From assembly GCA_017306865.1 (NCBI GenBank), contig JAFKHH010000011.1, positions 806,001 to 870,000 of the forward strand: DNA of 64,000 nucleotides, given 5' to 3'. Positions 26,846 to 35,206 of the stretch are shown piece by piece (positions within the stretch are counted from its first letter, which is position 1; each line of letters opens with the position of its first letter). The stretch is from Filimonas sp. (lineage in GTDB: Bacteria > Bacteroidota > Bacteroidia > Chitinophagales > Chitinophagaceae). The position numbers and the translations under genes are program-made. The notes beneath the pieces were generated by a model, which searched no databases, was not told the origin of the DNA, and was given only the letters and a program-made list of their open reading frames with translations.

Positions 26846-27916
26846 ATGAAAGCTTATTTAATACCCATTGTAAGTGCTGTGTTGTTTGCATCCTGTACTT
26901 CAAGCAACGAAAAAGAGAAGAAAGAACCCGTTGCATCAAAAGCCAGTTATGACCTTGCTACAGTAGAAAAAGGCGGTGTTGCATCCAGCATAAAACTGCC
27001 TGCACAATTAGCCGCTTACCAGGAAGTAAGCATTTTCCCCAAAGCAAATGGTTATGTAAAAACAGTCTTGGTAGATATAGGGTCAAAAGTGTCAGCAGGT
27101 ACACTGCTCATGACACTGGAAGCACCTGAACTGATACAGGCTGCTGCACAGGCAAAAGAAAAATATGCACGCGCAAAAGCAGACTATTCCATTGGTAAAG
27201 AAAAATACAATCGCCTGTTGGAAGCATCGGCAACAGCAGGCGCTATTTCTCCGCTGGATTTGTCTACAGTAAGAGCAAAGATGGAAGCAGATAGTTCATT
27301 GGCAAATGCAGAGAAAGTGAATTGGGAAATGCAGCAAACCTTGTTGTCATACCTGAAAGTATATGCACCCTTTGATGGCGTTATTACGGAGCGTAATGTA
27401 CACCCTGGCATGCTGGTAAGTGCAACGGTAAAAGATAAACCGATGCTGGAACTAAAGCAAGTTGCACACCTGCGTTTGCAGGTAGATATGCCGGAAGCAT
27501 TGTCCTCCACGTTAAAAGAAAAAGACACTGTTTCATTTTATGTAAGTGCAATGCCCGGCAAGCGCATGGTAGCAACCATAAGCCGTGTATCTATGAACGT
27601 AAATGCACAATACCGTACGGAGCGGATGGAGATGGACGTGTATAATAAAGATGGCGCCTTGTCTCCCGGTATGTATGCTGATGTAATGGTGCAATCAAAA
27701 GGAAATGCTCAGGCGTTTTATGTGCCAAGGCGAGCTGTAGTTACATCAACCGAGCGGCGTTATGTGCTGGCAGTGAGGGATGGTAAAACGGTTAAAGTAG
27801 ACGTAAGCACCGGCAATAGCACGGCTGATAAAATAGAAGTATATGGCGCATTACAAACAGGTGAAAAGATAATAGCCAACGCCAATGATGAAATTGCAGA
27901 AGGAGAGAAGATATAA
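26846..27916 (+). CDS. RND periplasmic adaptor lipoprotein (HlyD/MFP family)
   Basis: 356 residues beginning with a lipoprotein signal (VLFASCTSS, lipidated Cys at about 17). Barrel-sandwich (lipoyl-like) halves flank a helical hairpin: KANGYVKTVLVDIGSKVSAGTLL, then ~90-150 helical, then LSYLKVYAPFDGVITERNVHPGMLVS. A beta-barrel follows (LRLQVDMPEALSSTLKEKDTVSF), and then the membrane-proximal domain (YVPRRAVVTSTERRYVLAVRDGKTV). It bridges the permease and the TolC protein. It begins 6 bases after the permease and is the last gene of the efflux operon. Confidence 0.92.
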   Translation: MKAYLIPIVSAVLFASCTSSNEKEKKEPVASKASYDLATVEKGGVASSIKLPAQLAAYQEVSIFPKANGYVKTVLVDIGSKVSAGTLLMTLEAPELIQAAAQAKEKYARAKADYSIGKEKYNRLLEASATAGAISPLDLSTVRAKMEADSSLANAEKVNWEMQQTLLSYLKVYAPFDGVITERNVHPGMLVSATVKDKPMLELKQVAHLRLQVDMPEALSSTLKEKDTVSFYVSAMPGKRMVATISRVSMNVNAQYRTERMEMDVYNKDGALSPGMYADVMVQSKGNAQAFYVPRRAVVTSTERRYVLAVRDGKTVKVDVSTGNSTADKIEVYGALQTGEKIIANANDEIAEGEKI

Positions 27917-28310
27917 GGATTTGAGATTTGAAATTTAAGATTTGAGATTCGCTGTTTCACATGCTCAGAAGGATATGTAGATGATCGAAGCGATATTTTT
28001 TTACCACATAGGAGCATAAGGTACATAGGCACATAGAAGAAAAGGAAGGTATCTAAAAAAATAGCAATCTTCATTTCATTCAAGAGAGCATAGTACACAT
28101 AGAGAGGGCGCTTTGCGACCTCTGCGTATTCTTTGCGGTCTTTGCGATACTTGCACTCGAGGATAAAAAGGATGTATATCCGTTAGATGCTGATTCGTGG
28201 GGACACGAACCAGGGCGAAGGATTTCAACGTATGCTAACGCTGACAAGGATTTAAACCTTGTCAGCGTCTTACAAACGGTCAGGGCGATAGCAATATAAC
28301 CATCCAACCA
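27917..28310. repeat. Mosaic intergenic region of dispersed repeat modules
   Basis: 394 bases between convergent genes, with no gene seen. In order: an ATTTGAGATTTGAAATTT-type stretch (27919-27950); an ACATAGGAGCATAAGG-type stretch (27997-28037); a TTCATTCAAGAGAGCATAG module followed by a covarying hairpin and TTTGCGGTCTTTGCG words (about 28074-28155); a TTCGTG/CACGAA hairpin (28194-28209); and a large palindrome (28238-28268). The same modules recur at 57931-58264 and partly at 31599, 33848, 51692 and 61071. Confidence 0.75.
28238..28268. repeat. Palindromic intergenic repeat (ACGCTGACAAGG type)
   Basis: ACGCTGACAAGG (28238-28249) pairs perfectly with CCTTGTCAGCGT (28257-28268) around ATTTAAA. 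It lies 42 bases beyond the stop of the minus-strand methyltransferase, so it may act as its terminator as well as being a dispersed repeat. Confidence 0.7.
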
Positions 28311-29138
28311 TTAAGCAATTCTCCTCTTCATCGTTATCACAAAATAATCCCCGATATATTTCCATGGAAAACTGCCGGCAAATTTTGCTTCAGCTTTAAC
28401 CAATTGTTTGTAAAGCCGCGGTAGTTTTAGTGGGAATGTTTCCAGGTAAGAAGGCGGCACAATGGAGCATAACCCTTCAGTATGTATATGTTCAAATTCT
28501 TTCGATAAAACGTTACGGACATAAGATGGCCGGTAATACCAACATTTGAAATAAGTGCCTTCCACATGTGCTGTCGTCCCGGCCGTTTTAGTAGACCTTC
28601 TGAATGCAGTTTTAAAATCACCCTTTAATGCCATTAATGCTTCCCATAAACAAAAAGACGGCATAATAACAAGCGTAACATAGCCACCGGGTTTTACAAG
28701 AGTGGAAAAAGATAATAGCACCTTATCCAGCTCACCTGTACAATTCAATCCGGCAAAATTGGAAAAGATAAGATCATAAGGGCCGCGATGTTGTAAATTA
28801 TTCAATGCGGTGAAGGAACAATTCTCCGTACTGATCCTGCTGGTTAAATTATGTGCTGCAACCTTAGCACGCAGTTGTTCTTGCATGTTCTCTGCAATAT
28901 CTGTTGCATGTACCGTATGCCCTTGTTGCGCAAAGTAGATAGCGTCTTCTCCCGTACCTGCATTCAGCTCCAGTATCCTGCTCTGATCTGGTAAAAAAGC
29001 AGCTATATGGTCACGTACCCGTTTGCGCTTATATTGAATGATCTGGTTGGGTGTGTACAAATGATCAAACACCGATGACTGCCTGTTAAAAGCCTGTGCA
29101 GCCAATTGTTCATTAGGTGAAGGTGATATTGTTTTCAT
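28311..29138 (-). CDS. Class I SAM-dependent methyltransferase
   Basis: 275 residues from Met at 29138 (MKTISPSPNEQ), which suits the family better than the Met 14 codons upstream. Motif I is ILELNAGTGEDAIYFAQQG, followed by the acidic end of strand 2 (VHATDIAENM) and motif IV (YDLIFSNFAGLNC). Near the N terminus, FNRQSSVFDHLYTPNQIIQYKRKRV resembles methyltransferases acting on small molecules or lipid-linked substrates. It is the last gene of a minus-strand trio with a radical SAM enzyme and another methyltransferase. The substrate is unknown. Confidence 0.88.
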   Translation of the reverse strand: MKTISPSPNEQLAAQAFNRQSSVFDHLYTPNQIIQYKRKRVRDHIAAFLPDQSRILELNAGTGEDAIYFAQQGHTVHATDIAENMQEQLRAKVAAHNLTSRISTENCSFTALNNLQHRGPYDLIFSNFAGLNCTGELDKVLLSFSTLVKPGGYVTLVIMPSFCLWEALMALKGDFKTAFRRSTKTAGTTAHVEGTYFKCWYYRPSYVRNVLSKEFEHIHTEGLCSIVPPSYLETFPLKLPRLYKQLVKAEAKFAGSFPWKYIGDYFVITMKRRIA

Positions 29139-29232
29139 GTGTTGATCATCAATCGTGAATACTAAAAAGAGATATTCCATATCTATTGCAGCAGTCCGGT
29201 AGTCTCTTTTTTACAAATATGAAATATCCGGG

Positions 29233-30693
29233 TTAGGCTATATGTTTTAACCGCTCCAGTTTCCACCTCGCAAAAAAAGTTGCAGGTATATAGTACAATA
29301 CCCGCAACAGGTTTCTCACGGCCCCACGCTGTGTGGGAAATGCGTCTTTAATCCGGTGTATCGATAAATGCTTTTGATACGTCTTGTGTACATAGCCATG
29401 CAGTTGTTTGTAATATGCCGGCTGGTAGGTATTGTGAAACAACAAAGCCATCTCGTCAGAATCCGTCCAGTTCGTTTTCTTCGTCAGTTCATTTTTTACA
29501 TTTTCATGAAATTTTGTACCAGGCAATGGATAAGATACAGAGATACCAATACTGGATGGCAATAGCTCCGTAATCATTTTGATAGTAAGGTTTATATCTG
29601 TTTCCTGCTCGCCGGGGTAGCCAAATTGTATAAAGAAAGAAGGTTGCATGTTGTAGGCTTTGATCAGCTTTGTCGCTTCATGTATCTGTTCTACGGTAGT
29701 GCCTTTATCCATTGCATCCAGTATATGTTGGGAGCCACTCTCTGCGCCCATCCAGATATTTTCGCAACCACTTTGCGCCAATGCCTGCACATAATTTTCC
29801 TGCAATAACAAATCTGCTCTTGATTGTATTTTGTATTTGACAACCAGTTGCGCCTCTTGCATCAGCAGTGCAAATTGTGCAACCCAGCCCGGCTTTAAGC
29901 CAAATATGTCATCGCAAAACCAAATGTGGTCAAAGTCAAAACGGTCCTTCAGGTATTTTATTTCCGCTACCACATTTTCCGGGCTCCTGGAGTTATACCT
30001 GTTGCCATATATAGGCTTGGCGCACCAGTTACATTTAAAAGGGCAACCACGTGTAGTGGCCATATTAATGGAAAAGTAGCCATTGTGTTCCAGCCACATT
30101 TCTTTGTATGGTGCTATGTTTAGCAGATCCCATGCAGGAAAAGGAAGGCCATCGAGAAATTTAAGCACATTCCGTTTAGCAGTTTTGATAATACGATCAT
30201 ACTGCCGGAACGCAAGTCCCTGGATAGTGGTAAAGTCTGAAATCCCATTTTCGATGGCATTGACCAATTCCTGCAAGGTTTGTTCTGCTTCTCCAAGTAA
30301 AACAAAATCCGCGCCTGCCTGTAAGTAATGCTCATGCCTGTCTGTGCTGTCCGAGCTGGAAACGATCACCGTGCAGTTGTTTTCCTTGGCGAGCTGTATC
30401 ATACGAAACGCGGCCTCCCGCATATTCGTCAGACACATCTTTGTCAGGTAATTAAAACCGTCGTCGTATATAACAAAAATGAAGGGTTTGTGTTCTCTGA
30501 TAGCTGGTAAAATATCATCCGCCTCCCTTGCAAACATCATATCCTCGAAAGCAACCGTATAGCCTGCTTCGCGCATTACAGCCGCAGCATACAACGTTCC
30601 CAGTGGAGGGTAAGGCTGTTTCGTTTTCCACTGTTTTGGATCAAAACGGAGAAAGTATGCATGTGTAAATAATATAGGAGACTTACCAGTCAT
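29233..30693 (-). CDS. B12-binding radical SAM protein
   Basis: 486 residues. An N-terminal cobalamin-binding-like Rossmann region covers ~1-170 (PPLGTLYAAAVMREAGYTVAFEDM, GADFVLLGEAEQTLQELV). The radical SAM barrel begins near 205, with TTRGCPFKCNWCAKPIYG giving the CxxxCxxC cluster (C217, C221, C224). Later come GCENIWMGAESGSQHILDAMDKG and QFGYPGEQETDIN. The architecture is that of B12-dependent radical SAM methyltransferases and related enzymes; many members methylate carbon or phosphorus atoms that are not nucleophilic. The base His usual for cobalamin binding is not obvious, so methyl transfer is not certain. It lies between two methyltransferase genes in one direction. Confidence 0.88.
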   Translation of the reverse strand: MTGKSPILFTHAYFLRFDPKQWKTKQPYPPLGTLYAAAVMREAGYTVAFEDMMFAREADDILPAIREHKPFIFVIYDDGFNYLTKMCLTNMREAAFRMIQLAKENNCTVIVSSSDSTDRHEHYLQAGADFVLLGEAEQTLQELVNAIENGISDFTTIQGLAFRQYDRIIKTAKRNVLKFLDGLPFPAWDLLNIAPYKEMWLEHNGYFSINMATTRGCPFKCNWCAKPIYGNRYNSRSPENVVAEIKYLKDRFDFDHIWFCDDIFGLKPGWVAQFALLMQEAQLVVKYKIQSRADLLLQENYVQALAQSGCENIWMGAESGSQHILDAMDKGTTVEQIHEATKLIKAYNMQPSFFIQFGYPGEQETDINLTIKMITELLPSSIGISVSYPLPGTKFHENVKNELTKKTNWTDSDEMALLFHNTYQPAYYKQLHGYVHKTYQKHLSIHRIKDAFPTQRGAVRNLLRVLYYIPATFFARWKLERLKHIA

Positions 30694-30698
30694 TCAAT

Positions 30699-31475
30699 TT
30701 AATTATGTTGTTGAATAATGATCCACGGAAAAGGATTCGCATTGGGGTTTAGCCTGCTCCATAGAGCGTGTGGATTATATGCCAGGGTATAATTATATCC
30801 CGACAGGTCGTTATACGTATGATGAAAATAATGCCGGTTCATAGTGCTATAACCGAGCGTGTCGTAATAGGAATGTGTACGCGCTGCAGCCGCCTTTTGC
30901 TCTTCGGCTGATTTGTAAAAGAAAGAATCAAGTATGTGTATGTGTCCCCCTGGTTGCAGCTTTGCCAGTGCAAGATCTAACAGGTCATTAAGCGCTGAAA
31001 AGTACTGAATGGATGCAGCAAACACAATATCAGAGAACTGTACGCCGCTCATAAATGATGAAGAAAAAGTGTCATATACAAACGAGAGATTTTCAGCTTT
31101 GAAAATGCGTGCCGCCTGCTGCAATTCAGTCATATTTATATCAAGACCTGTAACATACGTATGCCTGTTTTTTGCCAGTAAATTACTCAGCCAGCCATTG
31201 CCGCATCCGATCTCAAGAATATACGCATCTTCCTTTCGCCCGCAAAAACGCTGAAGGCGTTCGGCAGAGCGTTTGCGGATCATCCACTCCTTATATGCAG
31301 GGTGTTTCCTGGGCATGCCAGGCAACGCCGCCACCATTTCATCCGTATATATTCTAGCTTCCCTGGTCCGTACAGCAATGTACTGCTGCTCAAAGGCTGC
31401 GGGAGTAGCAGGATAACCAGCGCAGTAAACACCGTTTACAAGGTCATAATGGGAAATGGATGTAGTAGCGGTCAT
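30699..31475 (-). CDS. Class I SAM-dependent methyltransferase
   Basis: 258 residues from the Met at 31475 (MTATTSISHYDLVNG). The longer open frame upstream runs through repeat DNA and is unlikely to be translated. Motif I is YILEIGCGNGWLSNLLAKN, then the acidic loop TGLDINMTEL and FSDIVFAASIQYFSALNDLLDLALAKLQPGGHIHILDSFF. This arrangement resembles methyltransferases of polyketide, quinone or polysaccharide pathways. It is the first gene of the minus-strand trio, 5 bases before the radical SAM gene, so the two are co-transcribed. Confidence 0.87.
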   Translation of the reverse strand: MTATTSISHYDLVNGVYCAGYPATPAAFEQQYIAVRTREARIYTDEMVAALPGMPRKHPAYKEWMIRKRSAERLQRFCGRKEDAYILEIGCGNGWLSNLLAKNRHTYVTGLDINMTELQQAARIFKAENLSFVYDTFSSSFMSGVQFSDIVFAASIQYFSALNDLLDLALAKLQPGGHIHILDSFFYKSAEEQKAAAARTHSYYDTLGYSTMNRHYFHHTYNDLSGYNYTLAYNPHALWSRLNPNANPFPWIIIQQHN

Positions 31476-31598
31476 ATAAAATGGAACCTCTTTTCTTTCA
31501 AATACGATAAAAAAGAAAGAAGGTTGCCTGGGTGCAGCGAAGGGCAATGTCATTAAGTCAAAAGCCCCGGTGTGTGTCCTCTCGCGCTGGTTGGTAGC

Positions 31599-31620
31599 TG
31601 GTTCGTGAGGACACGAACCA
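31599..31620. repeat. TGGTTCGTG hairpin repeat
   Basis: TGGTTCGTG, AGGA, CACGAACCA: nine perfect pairs with an AGGA loop, followed by GGGAGAAGAAT. It lies in the spacer between divergent methyltransferase and amidohydrolase genes. Related copies are at 28194-28209 (loop GGGA, shorter stem) and 57987-58010 (one G-T pair), each followed by a similar purine-rich tail. Confidence 0.75.
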
Positions 31621-31702
31621 GGGAGAAGAATGACATTGGGCGAAGAGATGATTAGGGAAGGGCTGCTTTGTCTTTGTAATGGAAAACTAAAAAAATGACT
31701 GG

Positions 31703-32812
31703 TTGAATAACGAATCAATCATATTACGAAATGCGCATTGGATAGATGGCACTATCAGAACCATTACCCTGGGTAATGAAATAGCCGGGAATACTGCTAT
31801 CATAGATTGCAGTGACAACCTGGTGTTTCCGGGTCTTGTCAATTCGCATGATCATTTGCATTTTAATTTGTTTCCCCGGTTAGGTAATCAGCTCTACAAT
31901 AACTATGTAGAGTGGGGCAATGACATTCACACAACAAATAAAGAGGAGATAGCGGAAGTGCTGCATATAGATAAGCAAGTGCGCACTATGTGGGGCATGT
32001 ATAAAAACCTGCTGGCAGGCGTAACAACAGTTGTACATCATGGCGAAAGTTTGGCTGTTGATCATTCACCTATCCGCATCTGCAATAGATGCTATTCGTT
32101 GCATTCTGTCCGGCTGGAGAAAAGGTGGCAATTGCGCTTGAACAAACCATTCAGGCAAAACTGGCCTTTTGCTATACACATAGGAGAAGGTACGGACCAG
32201 CCAAGCAGGAATGAAATAGATCAGTTGCTGCGCTGGAACTGGTTAAAACGGAAACTGGTAGGCATTCATGGCGTGGCAATGAATGAACAGCAGGCAAAAG
32301 GATTTGAAGCACTGGTATGGTGTCCGCAGTCTAACTTTTTCCTGCTGGGTGATACAGCCAGGATTCATAAACTGAAACAGGCAACCCATATTTTGTTTGG
32401 TACAGATGCAACTGTATCGGCAGAGTGGAATGCCTGGTCGCACCTGCGTGCTGCACGTAGCACACGTATGTTGTCAGATACAGAATTGGTAGAAGCTGTT
32501 ACAAAAAAAGCTGCACATATATGGCAGATCAACGGCTGGCAACAAGATGTTGTGGTTGCGAAAAGGAAAAGCGTAGACACCATGGATGCATTCTTTGCTG
32601 TTGATCCGCAAGATATACTGCTTGTAATATGTAAAGGCATACCGGTTTTGTTTGATACATCATTGAGTGGCCACTTCAATGGATTGAGCAAAATATACAG
32701 CAGGATATATATAGCAGGGCAGGAAAAATTTGTTGCAGGAGATATGGCTGGTTTAATTAAAAAAATAAAAAGGACAGGCGTTAAGATCAATATGCCTGTT
32801 GATACTGATTAA
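31703..32812 (+). CDS. Amidohydrolase-family metal-dependent hydrolase
   Basis: 369 residues from a TTG start at 31703; the nearby ATG at 31695 runs into a stop. All expected amidohydrolase residues are visible: FPGLVNSHDHLHF (H49, H51), IHIGEG (H159), GIHGVA (H189) and LFGTDAT (D235). This one-metal pattern fits the aminohydrolase branch (guanine/cytosine deaminase, TrzN/AtzA type). The substrate is unknown; the branch usually hydrolyses a C-N bond. Its stop overlaps the next start (TAATG), so it is coupled to the heptosyltransferase-like gene. The nearby methyltransferase/radical SAM trio is divergent from it. Confidence 0.85.
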   Translation: MNNESIILRNAHWIDGTIRTITLGNEIAGNTAIIDCSDNLVFPGLVNSHDHLHFNLFPRLGNQLYNNYVEWGNDIHTTNKEEIAEVLHIDKQVRTMWGMYKNLLAGVTTVVHHGESLAVDHSPIRICNRCYSLHSVRLEKRWQLRLNKPFRQNWPFAIHIGEGTDQPSRNEIDQLLRWNWLKRKLVGIHGVAMNEQQAKGFEALVWCPQSNFFLLGDTARIHKLKQATHILFGTDATVSAEWNAWSHLRAARSTRMLSDTELVEAVTKKAAHIWQINGWQQDVVVAKRKSVDTMDAFFAVDPQDILLVICKGIPVLFDTSLSGHFNGLSKIYSRIYIAGQEKFVAGDMAGLIKKIKRTGVKINMPVDTD

Positions 32813-33834
32813 TGCAGATACTGGCAAAACAATGGACAGCAACGCGATTGCCCAAACGTATATTGGTGATACGCTTACAGGCAATGGGTGATGTAATCAT
32901 TACATTGCCCTACTTACAGGCATTGCGTAATATGTTACCTGCCAGTGTTGAAATAGACTTTTTAACAAGAGCTGAATCCGCATCCGTTCCATGTGAACTT
33001 GCCATGTTTAGAAAAGTATATGTGATTCATGGTGGCCGTTCATTTAAAAAGCAAATAGCCTTTGCTGCAATGTTATTGCCCCAATTATTGCTGAACAGGT
33101 ATGATATAGTGATAGACTTGCAAAACAATGAATTGACAAGGAAGGTCAGGCAATTGATCGCGCCCAAAGCATGGAGTGGGTTTGACCGGTTCTCATGTAA
33201 CCCGGCCGGAGAGCGCAATCGGGCGACTATTGAGGCGATCGGGCTTGGCAACATTACTGCCCGCCATATCCTGCAGTTTAAAACCACGCCGGTTGTTGAT
33301 CAATTGTTGTCAAGCAATGGATGGGACGGCAAAAGCGCGTTAGTCATACTGAATCCGGCAGGTGCTTTTGTTACACGCAACTGGCCTCTGGAATATTATA
33401 TCTCATTTGCCCGCCTTTGGCTGGAGCAACGACCCGAAACACAATTTGTAATAACAGGCATTGCATTGATCGCAGAGAAAGCAAAATTGTTGAAACAGGC
33501 ATTGGGTGATAAACTGATCAATCTTGTTATGCAGACTTCACCTGTAGAAGCAATGGCCATAGTGCAGAAAGCAACATTGGTTTTATCTGAAGATTCAGGG
33601 CTGATGCACATGGCATGGGTATCAGGTATTCCCACTGTTGTCCTATTCGGCTCTACGCGCAGCGATTGGTCGAGGCCGTTAGGAGAACATACCGTATTGC
33701 TAGACTCCTCTGATCTCGCATGTGGTAACTGTATGCGCGAACATTGTTTATACAGAGACACACCTTGTTTAAAACGATACAGTCCGGAAATAGTAGCAGA
33801 TGCTGCGGTAAAATTGATACAGAAAGTTGGCTAA
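32812..33834 (+). CDS. Glycosyltransferase family 9 (heptosyltransferase-like)
   Basis: 340 residues. The N-terminal ILVIRLQAMGDVIITLPYLQALRN is the GT9 signature of ADP-heptose:LPS heptosyltransferases. The C-terminal donor site has LSEDSGLMHMAWVSGIPTVVLFGSTRSDWSRP, and the CGNCMREHCLYRDTPCL cysteines are typical. It would add a heptose-like sugar to lipid A core or a related glycolipid on the inner face of the inner membrane. Its ATG overlaps the amidohydrolase stop by one base, so both are translated together. Confidence 0.9.
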   Translation: MQILAKQWTATRLPKRILVIRLQAMGDVIITLPYLQALRNMLPASVEIDFLTRAESASVPCELAMFRKVYVIHGGRSFKKQIAFAAMLLPQLLLNRYDIVIDLQNNELTRKVRQLIAPKAWSGFDRFSCNPAGERNRATIEAIGLGNITARHILQFKTTPVVDQLLSSNGWDGKSALVILNPAGAFVTRNWPLEYYISFARLWLEQRPETQFVITGIALIAEKAKLLKQALGDKLINLVMQTSPVEAMAIVQKATLVLSEDSGLMHMAWVSGIPTVVLFGSTRSDWSRPLGEHTVLLDSSDLACGNCMREHCLYRDTPCLKRYSPEIVADAAVKLIQKVG

Positions 33835-34141
33835 ATAATTTTACTACATAATCACATAGAGACCGCTTCGCGGCTTGATTCACCGCAGAGACGGAGAGAA
33901 CGGAGAGTTGCGCAGGGTTTAAACGTGAATCGTGAGTCGGCAATCGTGAATTAATGTCGTTGAATTAACCACGAAGCTCACAAAAGGTAACACAAGGAGC
34001 ATAAGAGCTTCCTTTGTGTTCCTTGTGTAATATCCTGGTGTTCCTTGTGGTTTATTTTTTATTTCAACGACATTGAATCGTGAATGGGCTTACTCACAAC
34101 TGACAACTCACCACTCACTTTGCTTTGCGATGCTGTGTGGC
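33835..34141. repeat. Intergenic region with dispersed repeats and a 122-bp inverted repeat
   Basis: 307 bases between convergent genes, with no gene seen. From about 33852 there is a CACATAGAGA module with a CCGC/TTC/GCGG hairpin, then CGCAGAGACGGAGAG words, then two AATCGTGAAT copies flanking a 122-base inverted repeat (33953-34074). Inside the inverted repeat are ACCACGAAG, CACAAGGA, TTCCTTTGTG and CTTGTGG words that pair imperfectly across its length. Confidence 0.7.
33953..34074. mobile_element. MITE-like inverted repeat (tentative)
   Basis: Terminal arms AATGTCGTTGAA (33953-33964) and TTCAACGACATT (34063-34074) are exact reverse complements, continued by TAACCAC against GTGGTTTA. AATCGTGAAT occurs just outside each end (33942-33951 and 34075-34085 area), which looks like a target duplication. 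That word also belongs to a repeat family common in this window, so the duplication may be accidental. No transposase is present. Confidence 0.35.
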
Positions 34142-35206
34142 TTACTCAAATAAATTCATCACCGACCTCGCGCAATCTTTCATCTCATGCGAAAAAAGCC
34201 TTGTATATCCTGCCGGGGGATTCAGTAACAGTTCTTTCGCTTTTTCGAACATTTCATATTGACTATCTACATGATGCCAGCCTGTTATTTTTATATGCAA
34301 CGGCCTGGTAAAACTGATCACGTTGCAGCCTGCATACAATGCCTCCATACACACGGCACCCAGACCTTCATAAGAAGACGGATGTAATAATATCTTAGAA
34401 TGATTCATTAAGGACAATACGGTAATGTGCGGAACCTCTCTCAGTAAAGAAATATTTTTCTGTAAGTGCAGCGAACTGATCAACTGTTGCAGCGATTCGT
34501 ATTCAGCGCCGTCTCCGCATATAACAGCTCTGATATTTGGGAAATATTGTACGAGATGTTGCACCGCGTAGATCAAAATATCATATTGTTTCAGTGGTAT
34601 AAGCGATCCTGCACCTATAATATCAATATCCCGCTGCTGGGAAATGGGCGGAAACAGCTCCGGCGCTATCCCCAGAGGTATCACATAGCGTGGCTTTATA
34701 CCATGGTTCATGTAAAAAGATTCAGACAGGAAATCGGAAATGGTTACCAGTTCCCCCGCTTTCGGCCGGATCCACTTCACAAGTTTGTTTTCCTTTTTTG
34801 CATCCTGCCCGGAGACCCATGTATAGTGTTTAATATGGTATCGCTTACCAAAGTAATGCCCCACAAGCGCACACTCGCCGCACCAGAAACTAAAAATACC
34901 CGCAACCTGTTCCGTCTTGCGTATATGCTGCAACGCATTCCATACTTTCAGCCACAGCAACCTCCGTTGCAGGCGATGTTTATGCATGCCATTAAAACTT
35001 TGCACTGTTACATTATTCCAATCGTACGTTCTTATTGTGCCCGGATAGTTAAATGTAAGCACCATGATCTTTGTGCCGGGAAACTGTTCTGCAAGTGTTT
35101 TTACAAATAATTGTTTGGATGGCAACCATGTGCTGTCAAATTCGTCTGCAGGAAAAGCAGGAGAGAGGATGACCAGTGTTTTGCGATCAGGATGCATGCA
35201 GATCAA
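34142..35206 (-). CDS. Glycosyltransferase, GT4 family
   Basis: 354 residues with a GT-B fold. An N-terminal acceptor domain (VILSPAFPADEFDSTWLPSKQLFVKTLAEQFPG) is followed by a donor domain (IDIIGAGSLIPLKQYDILIYAVQHLVQYFPNIRAVICGDGAEYESLQQLI, LLHPSSYEGLGAVCMEALYAGCNVIS), with the E-x7-E type element around GLGAVCMEAL. It is the last gene of the ten-gene polysaccharide operon and overlaps the ABC transporter gene by 20 bases. Donor and acceptor sugars are unknown. Confidence 0.88.
   Translation of the reverse strand: MICMHPDRKTLVILSPAFPADEFDSTWLPSKQLFVKTLAEQFPGTKIMVLTFNYPGTIRTYDWNNVTVQSFNGMHKHRLQRRLLWLKVWNALQHIRKTEQVAGIFSFWCGECALVGHYFGKRYHIKHYTWVSGQDAKKENKLVKWIRPKAGELVTISDFLSESFYMNHGIKPRYVIPLGIAPELFPPISQQRDIDIIGAGSLIPLKQYDILIYAVQHLVQYFPNIRAVICGDGAEYESLQQLISSLHLQKNISLLREVPHITVLSLMNHSKILLHPSSYEGLGAVCMEALYAGCNVISFTRPLHIKITGWHHVDSQYEMFEKAKELLLNPPAGYTRLFSHEMKDCARSVMNLFE

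Noticed and set aside
30083-30510. Plus-strand frames opposite the radical SAM gene
   Set aside because: Fully contained in the well-supported minus-strand gene, without family features.
31476-31718. N-terminal 81-codon extension of the minus-strand methyltransferase
   Set aside because: It is encoded by the hairpin repeat and spacer DNA, and the family begins near the later Met.
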